A stretch of 64,000 bases of DNA from the NCBI GenBank assembly GCA_003255025.1, contig QANY01005052.1, positions 868,001 to 932,000 on the forward strand, in the 5' to 3' direction. Below the pieces are notes generated by a model. That model saw nothing but the letters and a program-made list of their open reading frames with translations. It searched no databases and was not told where the DNA came from. How positions within the stretch are numbered: position 1 is the first letter of the stretch; each line of letters starts with the position of its first letter. The position numbers were made by a program, and so were the translations under genes. The stretch is from Datisca glomerata (taxonomy: Eukaryota > Streptophyta > Magnoliopsida > Cucurbitales > Datiscaceae). Of the stretch, positions 32,482 through 44,499 are shown in pieces.

Positions 32482-32621
32482 GTTCTTCCGCCGTCGTTAA
32501 GGTGATTTTTTTCATCTACATTTTAAGTTGTAAGAGAATTTTCGTAGAAGGTTGAAGTAACCGAATTGAAGCTCTTTCAGGGAGGTGTCGGAGACAGGTT
32601 CTAGCAACAGAGAGCAACTCT

Positions 32622-35600
32622 ATGGCTCAGTTGAAGGCACTATCTCCATGCTCGTCGACTAGCATTAAATTTCGCTTGTTAAAACCAGGTATTTCTCGAA
32701 GTATTTTCTGCCAATTATTCTTCCTTCTTGCTAGCAACCCTCGCAGAAGAAGTTTTGGTTATTAGAGATTCTCCTATTAATTTGATAGGTTTGGATAGTT
32801 AAACGAATTTTGGCCGTATAATTTTGAAGCAAATGATTCAAGGGTGTTCGTTATTTCCGTTTTCAGAGTCACGTCCATATCATTACAGAATGTGCAGCCC
32901 GAGGAAGCGTAATTCGCAGAAAGAGGTAAAAGAACCGATAATCCTAGAACCATATTTCGATTACTTGATGATCTCAAACTCACTTGTTTTTCTCATTTCT
33001 TTCTATACATTACGTTCTGTGGTTTCACTTGTAGTTGGGTTCGAGAAAGAGTGAGCTCCACGGTAATGCATGTTCTAAACTCAACAACGTCGGCAATGTC
33101 TGCAGGGCTGGTAACGAGCAAGGTCAGTTTTTCCTTTATGATTATAGTGGTCCAACACTTGTAACTTTTCTTTTCTTTGCCAAATAACGTGTTTGATTTT
33201 GTGAAATTGGAGGAGACATAGTTTTTTACTTTTTATATATTAATATTTGTATGGTGGTTTGTTTTATCTTTAAAATTTAATTTTGCGGAGATTGGTTTTT
33301 TCCTCTTGCATTTTCCATCATCTATTAATCGAAAATGGTCGAGTTTATCAAGTAATTTAAGATCTTTTCAACCATGTGTATCTTGAGTTATCATTTTATT
33401 CACCCTGCAATATTTGGGATCTATCTCTATTCTTCCTTGTAGTGATCTTGATGACCTTCTATCGAAATGCAGTTAGTCAAGCAGTTCTGCACAGTGATAA
33501 AGAAGTAGAAACGTCCAAAGGTACAAAAAGTGGAGCGCTCCGTGGTAAATTAAACAAGGTTGTTCTAGCCTATAGTGGTGGCTTGGACACTTCTGTCATT
33601 GTCCCATGGTTAAGGTATGTTCCTTTCCTTTGATTTTCGGCAGTCATTCCAATATTTCCCCCTTGCATACTTCATGTATTTCTGCTCAAACTAGGATGTG
33701 GGTAACTTGTGCTCATGTAAATATAATATGTAGTGATCTATGGTGCGTTTTTTGTTTCATTAACTTTTATATCTTTACATTCCTTGGCTTGATATGACTT
33801 GTGAATTTGCAGGGAGAATTATGGTTGTGAGGTTGTTTGCTTCACTGCAGATGTTGGTCAAGTATGTATATGTATCTATGTCAACATCTAGCTGCTCTTG
33901 TGCTGTTGCATTAATTTTACTTGACTAGATGCACTAACAAGTTATCTTCCATTGCATGTGCAATACCAAAGGGTATAAAGGAACTGGAGGGTTTGGAACA
34001 AAAGGCTAGGGCAAGTGGGGCATGTCAATTAGTGGTGAAGGACTTGAAGGAGGAATTTGTGAGAGACTATATATATCCTTGCTTACGAGCTGGTGCAATT
34101 TATGAGAGGAAATACTTGCTCGGAACTTCCATGGCCCGCCCTGTTATTGCAAAGGTTATCTTTTAACTTAAATCTTTTCTGTAGGAAGTTGAATTCCAAT
34201 TCAATTATTCGAACTGATTTGGAGAAGGAATTGAAAACATTTCCATTTGCTGCTCTTAGAGCAATGGATTCAATGTTTTTTTACTATTCTTTTTATTATT
34301 TGAGATCCAGTTAAATGGTTTTAGTTGATTTATAGGTCAGTATGTTATAATATGTTATTCCGTACCTTACAAAAAATAGAAGTCTGTGATTGGAAGTTTT
34401 TCATTTGTTTGCTCCTTTATGCCTGTATCATCTTATAATTTCTTATGGCATGACAGGCAATGGTAGATGTTGCCAAAGAAGTTGGAGCTGATGCTGTGTC
34501 TCATGGATGCACTGGGAAAGGAAATGATCAGGCATGCCCTATGATATTATTTCCGTTTCTATGTGTGTAATAGGTTTTCATCTAACATTATCGTCATTGT
34601 TTTACTTATTCAGGTTCGTTTTGAGCTCACTTTCTTCGCTCTGAATCCCAAACTAAACGTTGTGGCTCCTTGGAGAGAATGGGATATTACAGGGAGAGAA
34701 GACGCTATTGAATATGCTAAGAAACATAATGTGCCTGTCCCAGTGACAAAGAAATCAATCTATAGCAGGGACCGTAATTTATGGCACCTTAGTCATGAGG
34801 TAATTGTCACAGTATCTGCCATTTTTATCTTATGGAAACACTATGATTTAGGTAACTACGGTTTTCTCGTAAAGTAAAATTGTATTTATAAAATTCACGT
34901 TGGAGGTGATGTAGATTCTCTGCAGTTGCAAGCAACGACATAGTGGAAGTTCAATCCGGGCCGTTCAGTGAAATCCGGACGGCTCATATCCGCTCCTAAA
35001 AAGCAAAATATTATTTTGCAGTTCGCGCGAGCGAGACCTTCTGATCTGAAATCGCCGATCTGCCTCTATGCTGTTGGGACACGTCATAAGTTGTGTTTTC
35101 GAATTGTACTTCTTAGAAAATGATTTTTGATTTTTATACTACTATATTTAGATCGATGAATTCATGCAGCGACATTTATTTTTTAATCTTGAAGTCTAGT
35201 GACTAATGAGTAGTTAGTTGTTCCTTGAATTTGTTAGCTCAAGCTTAAGCTTAATCCTTATTGCATCCTTCATACTTGGATGATGAAATGCCTTATGCCT
35301 AATTTGAACTACAATGATTAACTCGAAAACTTCTTTTCACTTACAACTCATCCATATATTCCATGACATTTAAAAGGGTGACATACTGGAAGATCCTGCA
35401 AATGAGCCTAAGAAGGACATGTACATGATGTCTGTGGACCCGGAAGATGCACCAGACCAACCCGAGTAATTTTCTTTATTTCAACTTTTAATTCATCACT
35501 GTTATTATATCTTTGTTTACCCGTTAATTAACATTCTCTTTCCACTACAATCATGAACTGCAGATATGTAGAAATTGGGATAGTCTCAGGTCTTCCGGTA

Positions 35601-36116
35601 TCTATCAACGGGAAAGAGCTTTCTCCAGCTTCTCTTCTTACTGAGCTGAATGATATCGGTGGGAAGCATGGAATCGGTCGAGTTGACATGGTTGAAAACC
35701 GACTTGTTGGGATGAAGAGCCGTGGCGTCTATGAAACTCCAGGTGGCACCATCCTTTTTGCTGCTGTGCGAGAGCTAGAGTCATTAACTCTTGACCGAGA
35801 GACAATACAAATTAAAGATTCACTTGGGCTCAAATACGCAGAGCTCGTTTACGCAGGCAGATGGTTTGACCCGCTACGAGAGTCCATGGATGCGTTTATG
35901 GAGAATATCACTAAGACTACGACAGGGACAGTGACTCTCAAACTATATAAAGGTTCTGTTACTGTTACGGGACGAAAGAGCCCATATAGCCTTTACAGGC
36001 AAGACATTTCTTCGTTTGAGAGTGGGCAAATCTATGACCAAGCTGATGCTGCTGGTTTTATTCGTCTCTATGGTCTTCCGACAAGGGTGAGGGCAATGCT
36101 TGAGCTGGGTCTTTAA
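32622..36116 (+). CDS. ASS: Argininosuccinate synthase, plastid-targeted
   Basis: Exons: 32622-32688, 32867-32925, 33035-33122, 33473-33614, 33813-33861, 33972-34154, 34457-34531, 34614-34799, 35377-35465, 35564-36116. They join in frame to 1491 nt (496 residues), close to the plant length of about 494. The enzyme condenses citrulline and aspartate using ATP, the penultimate step of arginine synthesis, in the plastid. Residues 1 to about 90 are Ser/Arg/Lys-rich, as in a transit peptide. The mature part starts near [16 protein letters not shown], whose SGGLDTS (106-112) is the PP-loop for [13 protein letters not shown], the [13 protein letters not shown] segment, [11 protein letters not shown] and the [14 protein letters not shown] block are all present. 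Intron 7 has a GC donor (34532). The first ATG of the open frame is used. Confidence 0.97.
34532..34613 (+). other. GC-AG intron of ASS
   Basis: The exon ends GGAAATGATCAG and the intron begins GCATGC; it ends TTATTCAG before GTTCGTTTTG. The flanking codons give the invariant [14 protein letters not shown] join. No GT within the first 25 bases can be used without breaking the protein. The other eight introns of this gene are GT-AG. Confidence 0.9.
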
Positions 36117-36385
36117 TGGGATTTGTTAGATTGTTTTGGAGAGTGTATTGTCAAACCTTCTGTAACTTCTACTCATTTTTGGGTATTGGTAATGAAGGAT
36201 TATTGATTGAGTAAAGAAGTACTAAGGTTTGTTTATTAGGAGGTTTTCTTTTGGCCTAGTTGTAGTTTGCATGGGAATTCTTTTTCTTCTCAAATTTATA
36301 ATTGGGGTTAAATGTCAATGTGATTCTAACTCAAAACATAATTATGTTATGGTTTAATTATCTATGTCAACTTTCTATATTTGAT

Positions 36386-37385
36386 TGAGGTGGCAAGTGG
36401 GCCAGTTCGGCCCACGAAATTGGTTTTGAGATGGCCCGTTAAAACCCGACCCGGCTCGTGGACAAGTTCTTTATATTTCAAAAAATCATTGATTTTGTAT
36501 ATGTTGAAAATTGAACTCTTGATTTATTCCTTATTATTGTGACACCTTACCACGAGAGCTAAGACTATTTTTGTGTTAAATATTGTTTGTGTTATAGTTT
36601 TTTTGTCTTTCAATATATTTTATCAAATATTTTATTAAATATAATTTTGAGATAAATGTATTTAATTAAATAAATAGATAATATTTTTTATTTAAATAAA
36701 TATTTTATTCAATCAACGAAAAATTCACTAAGGGTCCGAGGACATACCCTAACACCAATTAACAAGATACAAAAGTAAAAAAATACAACTCAATATTCAA
36801 ATTTTCCTTCCACTTCCATGATAAAAATTATAATGCATATTACAACGATCTTCGTGTTTGTAATTTTTTGTTTTACTTATTATTTTACATAATGGATCCT
36901 AGATATTTTGATTATGAAAATATTGATTTAAGCGAGAAACATGATTATTATAACTTTTTGTTTAATGAATACTTTATTGAAATGTACTTAATTTATAGTG
37001 ATACAACTATTTAATTTAATGAATACAATAAATATTTTATTTAGTATGACAAGTTATTCTATTGAGATGCTAAAGTAAAAAAGAAAATAATTAAAAGAAA
37101 AATAACATGACTTCCATATAACTTAGTGGTAATTCATACACTTCATCTATTCCCCACCAATGTTTAACTCTCCTCATCTATATTTTTTAGAATTAAATCA
37201 CATTAAATGGAGAGAAAACGGGCCGATCCAGTTATTTAATCAGGACCGCCCGGCCCGGACCGTCACAGGCCCAACCCGTGAGTACACAGGCCAGTTCAGC
37301 GGTTTAATCCTGGCGCCCCAAAATTTTCGTTGCCCGGCCCAAAACCGGCCCGTGAACTGCTTGGGCGGTTCGATTACCACCTCTA
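36386..37385. mobile_element. hAT-like non-autonomous element, copy 1
   Basis: Begins TGAGGTGGCAAG and ends GATTACCACCTCTA, so the terminal inverted repeat is TAGAGGTGG(C/T)AA with one base lost on the left. Flanking octamers TATTTGAT and CATGTGAT agree at 6 of 8 positions, fitting the 8-bp hAT duplication. GC-rich CGGCCCG-type words crowd both ends. The middle is AT-rich and non-coding. It inserted about 270 bp after the ASS stop codon. Confidence 0.7.
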
Positions 37386-37637
37386 CATGTGATGTTACCC
37401 ATCTCACTTAATGGTTGTAGGCCCCTTGAAACAAGATGTTTGTAAACATAATGGCTTTAGAATGGTTGCACGTCCCTTAAAACAAGACGTTTGTAAGAGC
37501 AATGGTTGCAGTCCCCTTAAAATAAGATGTCTGCAAAAATAAACAGTGAAGTGATTTTGAGAGAAATAAATAATTTAATATTTGATCAAACAATATTTCT
37601 ATGGTTCGAGAAAAATAAGAGTATCGATTAAAAGAAG

Positions 37638-37835
37638 TTAGCTCAGTTGGTAAGGTTCTGGAGTGAATGTTTGCTCCCTCTCATGTCTAAAGTCTTAATC
37701 CAATAAGTGTCACTTATTTGTGCCCATTGATATGAGAGATTTAATTTCTCATTGATTTACTCGAGGTGCACAGTGAAAATCTCCCAGCCGAAGGTCTATG
37801 TACTCTGAAATTATTCGGAAGTACAAAAAAAGAGT
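37638..37835 (+). mobile_element. tRNA-derived SINE candidate
   Basis: TTAGCTCAGTTGG at 37638-37650 matches the Pol III A box of a tRNA. AGTCTTAATCC at 37691-37701 resembles a decayed B box at a proper distance (about 40 nt). The rest does not fold as a tRNA and ends near an A-rich tract (37822-37831), as in a SINE. Target duplications were not found. Confidence 0.45.
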
Positions 37836-38370
37836 GCCTACTCAAACACTAAAGTGTAAGCGTGTTGAATCAAAATATGACAATAAAAGTCCTTATTATG
37901 AATGTTTTATTTTTTCTCCACTTATAAAAGCTCAAGTTGACACAATAGATTATTGCGGTGTGAAAAAATCGCTTGAGAATATTGACTGAGCATGAAACAC
38001 ACACGCAAAATTTGAAAATCATGACATGAATACTCTACCATAATAAATATTCAAGAATTAGTACATGAAGTTTTCATAAGTTTGAAGAAATTCTATTGAG
38101 AAGTAATTTGTACAATAGTCGTGATGTGTCTATTTATTTCAAGGTCTTGAATTTATAACTCTATGTGCCTACTTAGTGTTCATATCATATATAAATTCTA
38201 TTACAAGTAGTGAGTCAATATCAATATATTTCATGTTTTTATTTATGATACAATGCAGTCCTTGATTTTCAAAACAAGACAAAAATAGAATAACAAAGAG
38301 TCCACTTCAAATTTGAATGAAGGAAACAAAATCTTGTGTGTTGTGAATAACTATTATAATGAATAACCAT

Positions 38371-39180
38371 TAGAGGTGGCAATCGGCTCGGCCCGACACG
38401 ACAATGCTCGACTCAGGTGGAATAGATGAAGTGTAGAGATTACCACTAAACTATATGAAAATTATGTCACTTTCATATAATTATTTTATTTATTACTTTA
38501 AAATTTCAATAGAAAAACTTGTAATAGTAAGTAAAATAATTATTTTATTTATTAAATTCATAAAATAGTAATATTTATATTCACGTAAAATCTAAAAATC
38601 TAATAAATAATTAATAAATAATTTATAATTCATGTTCATTAACACAATAAAAAATATTAAGAATATTAAACCAATATTTTAAAATATTTCCATGAATCCA
38701 ATTTTTCATTGAATAAAATATTCATTTAAATAAAAAATACTATTTTTTATTTAATTAAATACGTTTATATGATAAGTATATTATATGAAGTTTTGATAAA
38801 ATATGTTAAAAAATAATAAAACTATATTTTAAACAATATATTTAACAAAAGTTGTCCTAGTCTATATGTAAAGAGTGCGATTTATAAGGGAGATGTCAAT
38901 GGTATAAACTTCACTACATACATAATTGTTCAATTTTTTAGACTAAAAATAGATTCATGGCCCAATCCGGTTCAGGCCGTCGGGCCTCACCAGCCAGGCC
39001 TACTATCCGGTCCGGGCTGGAACAGGCCATAGGTATTGAAGACAAGGCCTGTGATGGCCCGAACTTAGCCCTCGGGCCTTAACCGGCCCGATACTGTTTA
39101 ATACCGGGTCAGTCTGGTCCAGATTATAACGAATCGGTTCAGTCGATTCGCGGGCTGAACCGATACACTTGCCACCTCTA
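38371..39180. mobile_element. hAT-like non-autonomous element, copy 2, inside the Copia B 5' LTR
   Basis: Perfect 12-bp terminal inverted repeats (TAGAGGTGGCAA) and a perfect 8-bp duplication ATAACCAT (38363-38370 and 39181-39188) define the 810-bp element exactly. It splits the LTR after its first 11 bases. It belongs to the same family as the copy at 36386-37385 but in the opposite orientation: both contain GGAATAGATGAAGTGTA followed by ATTACCACTAA. No transposase is encoded. Confidence 0.92.
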
Positions 39181-39188
39181 ATAACCAT

Positions 39189-39381
39189 TAGCCTATTCCC
39201 CTAGAACTTGCCAACTCTTCAAACTTTCATATCTTCATTCTCGTCATCCTTTCATATCCCTTATGACATGCCTATAAATAGATGTCGTAAATCATGAAAA
39301 AATACTAGTGAATAGAGTAAATCAATAGCCTCTATTTTCTCTCATTATTCTAAGTATTGTCTTTATTTTCCTTTATTTACA
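39189..39381 (+). repeat. 5' LTR of Copia B, right part
   Basis: Aligned with 46134-46339: both hold CCTAGAACTT, CATCCTTTCATAT, CCTATAAATA, AATCATGAAAAAATAC, GTGAATAGAG and AAGTATTGTCTTTATTTTC in the same order. The first 11 LTR bases are at 38360-38370, before the hAT-like insertion. The primer site follows directly. Confidence 0.85.
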
Positions 39382-40479
39382 CCATGTTATCAGCACGAGT
39401 CTCAATTTTTTATCGAATAGACAACTTGGATGCAAGGCTCACATTGAAAAATTTAGTGCTATGTCAATTGAACTACAAGGCTCAAGTTCGAAGTCGAGAC
39501 TTTCATTTCTAGCACCTTAGTGGCACATTGATCGATCTTCAAAGAATCAAATATCATATTTTTAATAAGTAAAGACTTGTGTGTGTGTTATAACTACTAG
39601 AACAATAAATAGTATATGTTATTTATGTTCGATAAATCATGCTATGTTTAATATGTGAAAACTATTATGATATTTGATGAAAGTATCACTATATATCTTT
39701 ACATAATCGATTGTCGTTATGTTATATTGAAAGGTTTTAAATTGATATTTGTACGGTATTTTGGTGAACTGGATTTACTACATATACTTGCATATGTTAA
39801 CATCAGAATGGTTAAATTTCATAAATGTTGGAAATTTGTGAAATTTATAAAGTATTTTTTTATTCATGGCTGCACAGTGTTGTTATCTACATGTTATCGA
39901 CTTTAAGAGATCATAACTTATTGTAAATCGGTTCTGATCTTAACTTTTGTATGTAGTTATATCGATGTGTTACAATTCATTCTGCAAAAAATATGATTTT
40001 TTGAATGTGAATTTATTAGATAGATTTACAATATCTTTCTCCTAACATTTTTATATGACATGAAATTGACTTCTTTAAATCCCATAAAAAATTAGAAGTA
40101 AACTTACATGTTAGTTATGATATAAAATATGTGTCATATTTTTTGAATTATATAGAATCATCATGTCCAACTTTCACAAGACTTGAATTCGTGGCCCTTA
40201 ATGTTACATGAAGAAACTATCTATCATAGATTTGAGATGCTGAAGTTCATCTAAATACTATGGGTCTTGGAGACACCATATAAGAATGAAATAAAGCATC
40301 ATTGAGGATCATTGTATGACGATTTTTCTTCCTCATCATCTCCATGAGGATTGCAATTTGAGTACCTCATGGTAAATGATGCTTATGATCTTTGAAATTT
40401 TTTGAAAGAAAGTTATGACCACTAATTCATAGTAGTTCTCCCAAAATCTCATTATGATTGGATGTACCTGAGGTTGCAA

Positions 40480-41110
40480 GATTTTAAAATGTTTAGTGAA
40501 TATAATTTCACAATATTTTGAATCGATTCTCAATTGTAATTATGCAGAGAAAAAGTCACTAATGAGTTATGTTAGAGAAAACATTATCTACTTTTCATGC
40601 CTCGAATGTACTCCTGCAGCAACAGTTTCAAGAGAGAGATTGACAAAAGAATATGGTGAATTGATTCATGCATTTTTATGGTTGAACAAAATAATGACTT
40701 TTTGATGAGAAATCATGAGTCATGTCAAATTGGTTCAACTCCATTCCCTGAAGTGAATACTACATCTATTAACAGTCCAGGTCGAGGTCGTGGAAAGAAA
40801 TAACTATCGATCTCATGGAGGTCATAATAACTCCTTAGCTTTAAGAAAAATAATAACAACTGTGAGAAACAAAACAAAGGCAAAGGAGTGCAGAGACAAA
40901 GGCAAAAGTGTTCAAAGATAAAATGTAAAGAATACTAAAAATATGTAATGGATGTGGTATAAAAAGACATCGGTCACGTACCTATCATATATACAAATAC
41001 CTTGTTGATCTTCATCAAGCCTCAATAAAAAGAAAAGAAACCTTGTTGATCTTCATCAAGCCTCAATAAAAAGGAAAGAAATAGAGGTTAATTGTGCATG
41101 CCACTCTCTT
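40480..41110 (+). pseudogene. Copia B gag remnant with zinc-knuckle trace
   Basis: Segments read MRNHESCQIGSTPFPEVNTT, an RGRGRGKK stretch, and CGIKRHRSRTYHIYKYLVDL in the place of the CCHC knuckle, with one Cys kept. A 41-bp unit is tandemly duplicated at 41000-41081, repeating the LVDLHQAS segment. Several stops break the frame. Confidence 0.7.
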
Positions 41111-41379
41111 GATCCTGAGGTTGGTCTTATGCTGGCACATGTGGATGCATATGATTTCTTTAAAACCCTTAAAGGAATCTTGATGACTTGACTGGTGATA
41201 ATGTCCATGACATTTAGAGTTTATTTCACTTTTATTATGTTTATTCATTTTTAATAAATTTCCTTTATATGATTTGCAAATCTTCCATATTTTGTTTCTA
41301 TATTATTTTTAACTTAGATATTTCATGTTTTTAATGAAGACAATATATATATTCTTCATCCTTTAATTAATTTAAAGTA

Positions 41380-41705
41380 CAATGGGAAAGATATATATCT
41401 CGGAGATGGTGCAACTACTCACACCATTCTTAAAGAGAGAATATTTTTCTCATTTGATATCGGTATAAGCAAATGCTAATACAATATCAAGTTCTGTAAA
41501 TCTGATTGAAGACTCAGGAAGAGCAAATATTATATTACATGGAAGAACACATTTATTATAAATGATGGATTATTCTCTCCTTAATCTTAAAGAAGCTTGT
41601 TAAGTTTCAAAATGATTCGTCTTCACCGATATCATATTAAGACTGAAAGTCTCAAATAAGAAATATGTACTTGAAAAGTCACCCACATTTTCTTTTGGGT
41701 TATAT
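41380..41705 (+). pseudogene. Copia B protease remnant
   Basis: The segment LGDGATTHTILKE corresponds to the protease active region, where the family has DSGATTHTIL; the Asp is kept and Ser is replaced by Gly. Text resembling EDSGRANIILHGR and LMMDYSLLNLKE follows. The frame then reaches GLYY, where the solo LTR interrupts it. Confidence 0.65.
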
Positions 41706-42868
41706 TATAGGATCGATATGCCACCCATTTTATTAAGAAAAAAATAGTTTAAAAAGAAATATTTGATATATAAATTGTTTGAAATAAAATAATAGATAGA
41801 AAATGAACAATCAAACAATAAAAATAGTTATGAAATTGAACAAATATGCAGAGAATGCGTAATAAATAAATAAAGATAATAACGATGCGAAATATTAAAG
41901 TGCACAAAATAAAAAGAATAGGGAAGAGAGATGACACACGATGTTTTTACGTGGTTCAGGAAAACCTATCCCTACGTCCTCGCTCCAAGGATCCCCCTTT
42001 AAAGATTTTTTCTCAAACGATATTCTTAACGGTGAAGACCAAATCTTTACAAACCCTATTGGCTTATACTGTCAATCAGACCTCAACAATGCAGCTCAGT
42101 TGAAATATTCGAATCTCTTACAAAATTTCTCTCTCTCAAAGAGTAAATCTCTCAATCTTTCACTCACAATTTTCACTAGCTTCTCTCTAGAAAATTTCTC
42201 AAAATATCACTCAAAATACAAGCCTTTCAAAGAATAAAATACTATAAGCTTCGTAGGAGAGGAGTGGAGGGTGTGTGTGAAGAATGAGGGAAGATGACTC
42301 TTTTTATAGGCAAAATTGAATCTAAAATCCATTCCAAACAGGTAGGACCGGTGATTGATTTAGGGAATTATTACCAAATTAGCAAACCGGTCCATCTGGT
42401 TCTCCACCGGTGCAAGGAATGTCCTTATGTAGAAACCAGTAGCAACAGGTCCATCTGGTTCCAAATCGATGCGACCAAAATTCCCTTCAAAGCGGAGCCG
42501 GTTTTGACACTTGATTGATGGTGAACCGGTCATTGACATATTTTACACCATTCTTCCCAGTTTGATACCTTCTGCTCTGGTTCCTGACCATTTTTGTCCG
42601 GTTCCTTATTCCTTGCAGCATTCTGAGTTCAACCAACTTTGTTTCAGGTCATTTGAAGTTCGTTTGGTATGCTTAGTGCCCTTCATAAAATACATCGTGT
42701 ATCTCGTCATGCACGATTCTGTTTGCTCTTTATTGTTGTTGCATAACACTAAAGATTAAGTGTTTTCAACATGATTTTCACTTCATTAAGGACCTACACA
42801 CTTGATAAAAAAATTAGTCCACATTTTATTTGTCATCATCAAAATTGTCACATTGACCAGGGTCAACA
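41706..42868 (-). mobile_element. Solo LTR nested in Copia B
   Basis: On the minus strand it begins TGTTGACCCTGGTCAATGTG, a classical LTR start, and carries a CTATAAAAAG promoter box near 42300-42310. The interrupted Copia frame (GLYY before, TYTSAFEAHAIVNPKF after) fixes both edges within a few bases. Flanking pentamers TATAT and TATAC differ by one transition. It has no internal region. It contains TTTTTACGTGGTTC and CCTACGTCC, words common in plant LTRs. Confidence 0.6.
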
Positions 42869-43700
42869 TATACTACACATATACTAGTGCGTTTGAAGCA
42901 CATGCCATAGTGAACCCGAAGTTCATTGACCCTACAGTGAACCCGAAGTTCATCGATCCAACAATCAACTAGAAGTTTATCGTTTAACATAATCGATTGG
43001 GACATCCTGTGATAATGATGAGGATCATTGAGAATTCACATGGACATCCATTGAAGAACCAGAAGATTCTCCAATGTATTGCCTATTGTTAGGGCAAAGT
43101 TATCATTAGACCACCATTTGACCATTTAGATATTTTATGGTATTAATTGATGCTTCTATAAGATGGTCACATGTATGTAATCTCATGACCTGGCGGTTTG
43201 TGAGATAACTTGCTCAAAGAATCCATTTAAGAGCACAATTTGTAGATTATGCAATCAAGACAATGCATCTTGATAATCTCATAACCTGGCGCTTTGTGAG
43301 ATTACATCCCAATCATTTTATGATTATTGTATATTAGTTCAGATAAGATTGAACAATATGTTGCTCATGTTTATAGAGAAACTAGTCTAGTTAAATCATT
43401 TATTAAACACCTCCACCTGATTGCTATAACATTACTTATGAGAACAAAACTCACCGTTTAAGTTTGAGGACATACCGTTCTACATGCAACAACACTTGTA
43501 AGAATAGGACCAACACATTATCATGAATTCTCCCATTTACAATTGGCATTTGGTCAGGAGCCAAATATTCCATATGAGATTTTTTTGGTGTACAATATAT
43601 GTCCTAATTGCTCTATCACAACAGACTATGATGGGTCCTCAAAGAAGGCTGGCAATATATATTGGTTTTGAATATCCTTCTATTATAAAATATTTTTGAT
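42869..43700 (+). pseudogene. Copia B GAG-pre-integrase and integrase remnant
   Basis: YTSAFEAHAIVNPKFIDPT is followed by a 27-bp tandem duplication of the NPKFIDPT coding segment (42905-42958), then DRLGHP-like text, MMRIIENSHGHPLKNQKIL, an integrase stretch with THRLSLRTYRS-like text, and IWSGAKYSI-like residues. All of it is frame-shifted. Confidence 0.65.
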
Positions 43701-44490
43701 GGGTGAAATTTTAATGGTAGGATTTGCTGACTGTCCTTTTGATGAGACACATTTTTCAGCTCTTAGGGGAGAAAGTAAGCAGCTGGAAAAAGAAATTACA
43801 TGGAATGTTTCATCATTATTTTATTTTGATCCTCGAACAAGGCAATGTGAACTAGAAATTCAAAAGATAATTCATTTGCAAAGTATAGTAAATCAATTGT
43901 CATTGCATTCACTAACATAAAAGAGCAACCAAATCTCATGTTCCAACTGTAAATGCTTTAGCTCATATCAATATCATAGAAGAACGGTCAATCAATGCTA
44001 CAACAAATAAGTCTATGATACGTGCAAAGAATGGTAGACCAATCAGTTTCAAAGATAAAAATCCTTGAAAAAGAAAAGGAGCAAATAGGTCAAATGATAA
44101 TATTGAGGAGGTGGATACTCTTGAAGAGACTCTAAACATAACTTGTGATAAAACCATTTAAGAGGTTCAGGTATCTGAAAATGATGAAAATAAAGAGATT
44201 TCAATATTTTATGTTTCTACGGGAAAAATATGAAACCAAAAAGAAATAATTATCGACAATATTTTTACATATAACGTAGCACTTGATGTCATGAAAGAAA
44301 ATGAAGATCATGAATCTAATTGTGTTGAAAAATGCAAACATAGAAATGATTGCCCAAAATGAAAAGATGTAATTCAAGCAAAATGATATCGACTTGCAAT
44401 ACGTGAGGTTTTTGGACCTGTAGTTCGTACATCTGAAGATGTACAACAAGTAAGCTACATATTGATATTTTTACAAAAATGATATGAAAA
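43696..44490 (+). pseudogene. Copia B integrase/RT linker
   Basis: MVGFADCPFDETHFSALRGE and FYFDPRTRQCELEIQKIIHL form an open frame of 74 residues. They match the linker between integrase and RT (ADCHFNET, P-LGG). KSHVPTVNALAHINIIEER and SMIRAKNGRPISFKDKNP then follow in another frame. Confidence 0.7.
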
Positions 44491-44499
44491 AATGAAGTC

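Noticed and set aside
33376..33633. 85-codon frame with a hydrophobic start upstream of ASS exon 4
   Set aside because: Intron 3 read-through into exon 4 of argininosuccinate synthase.
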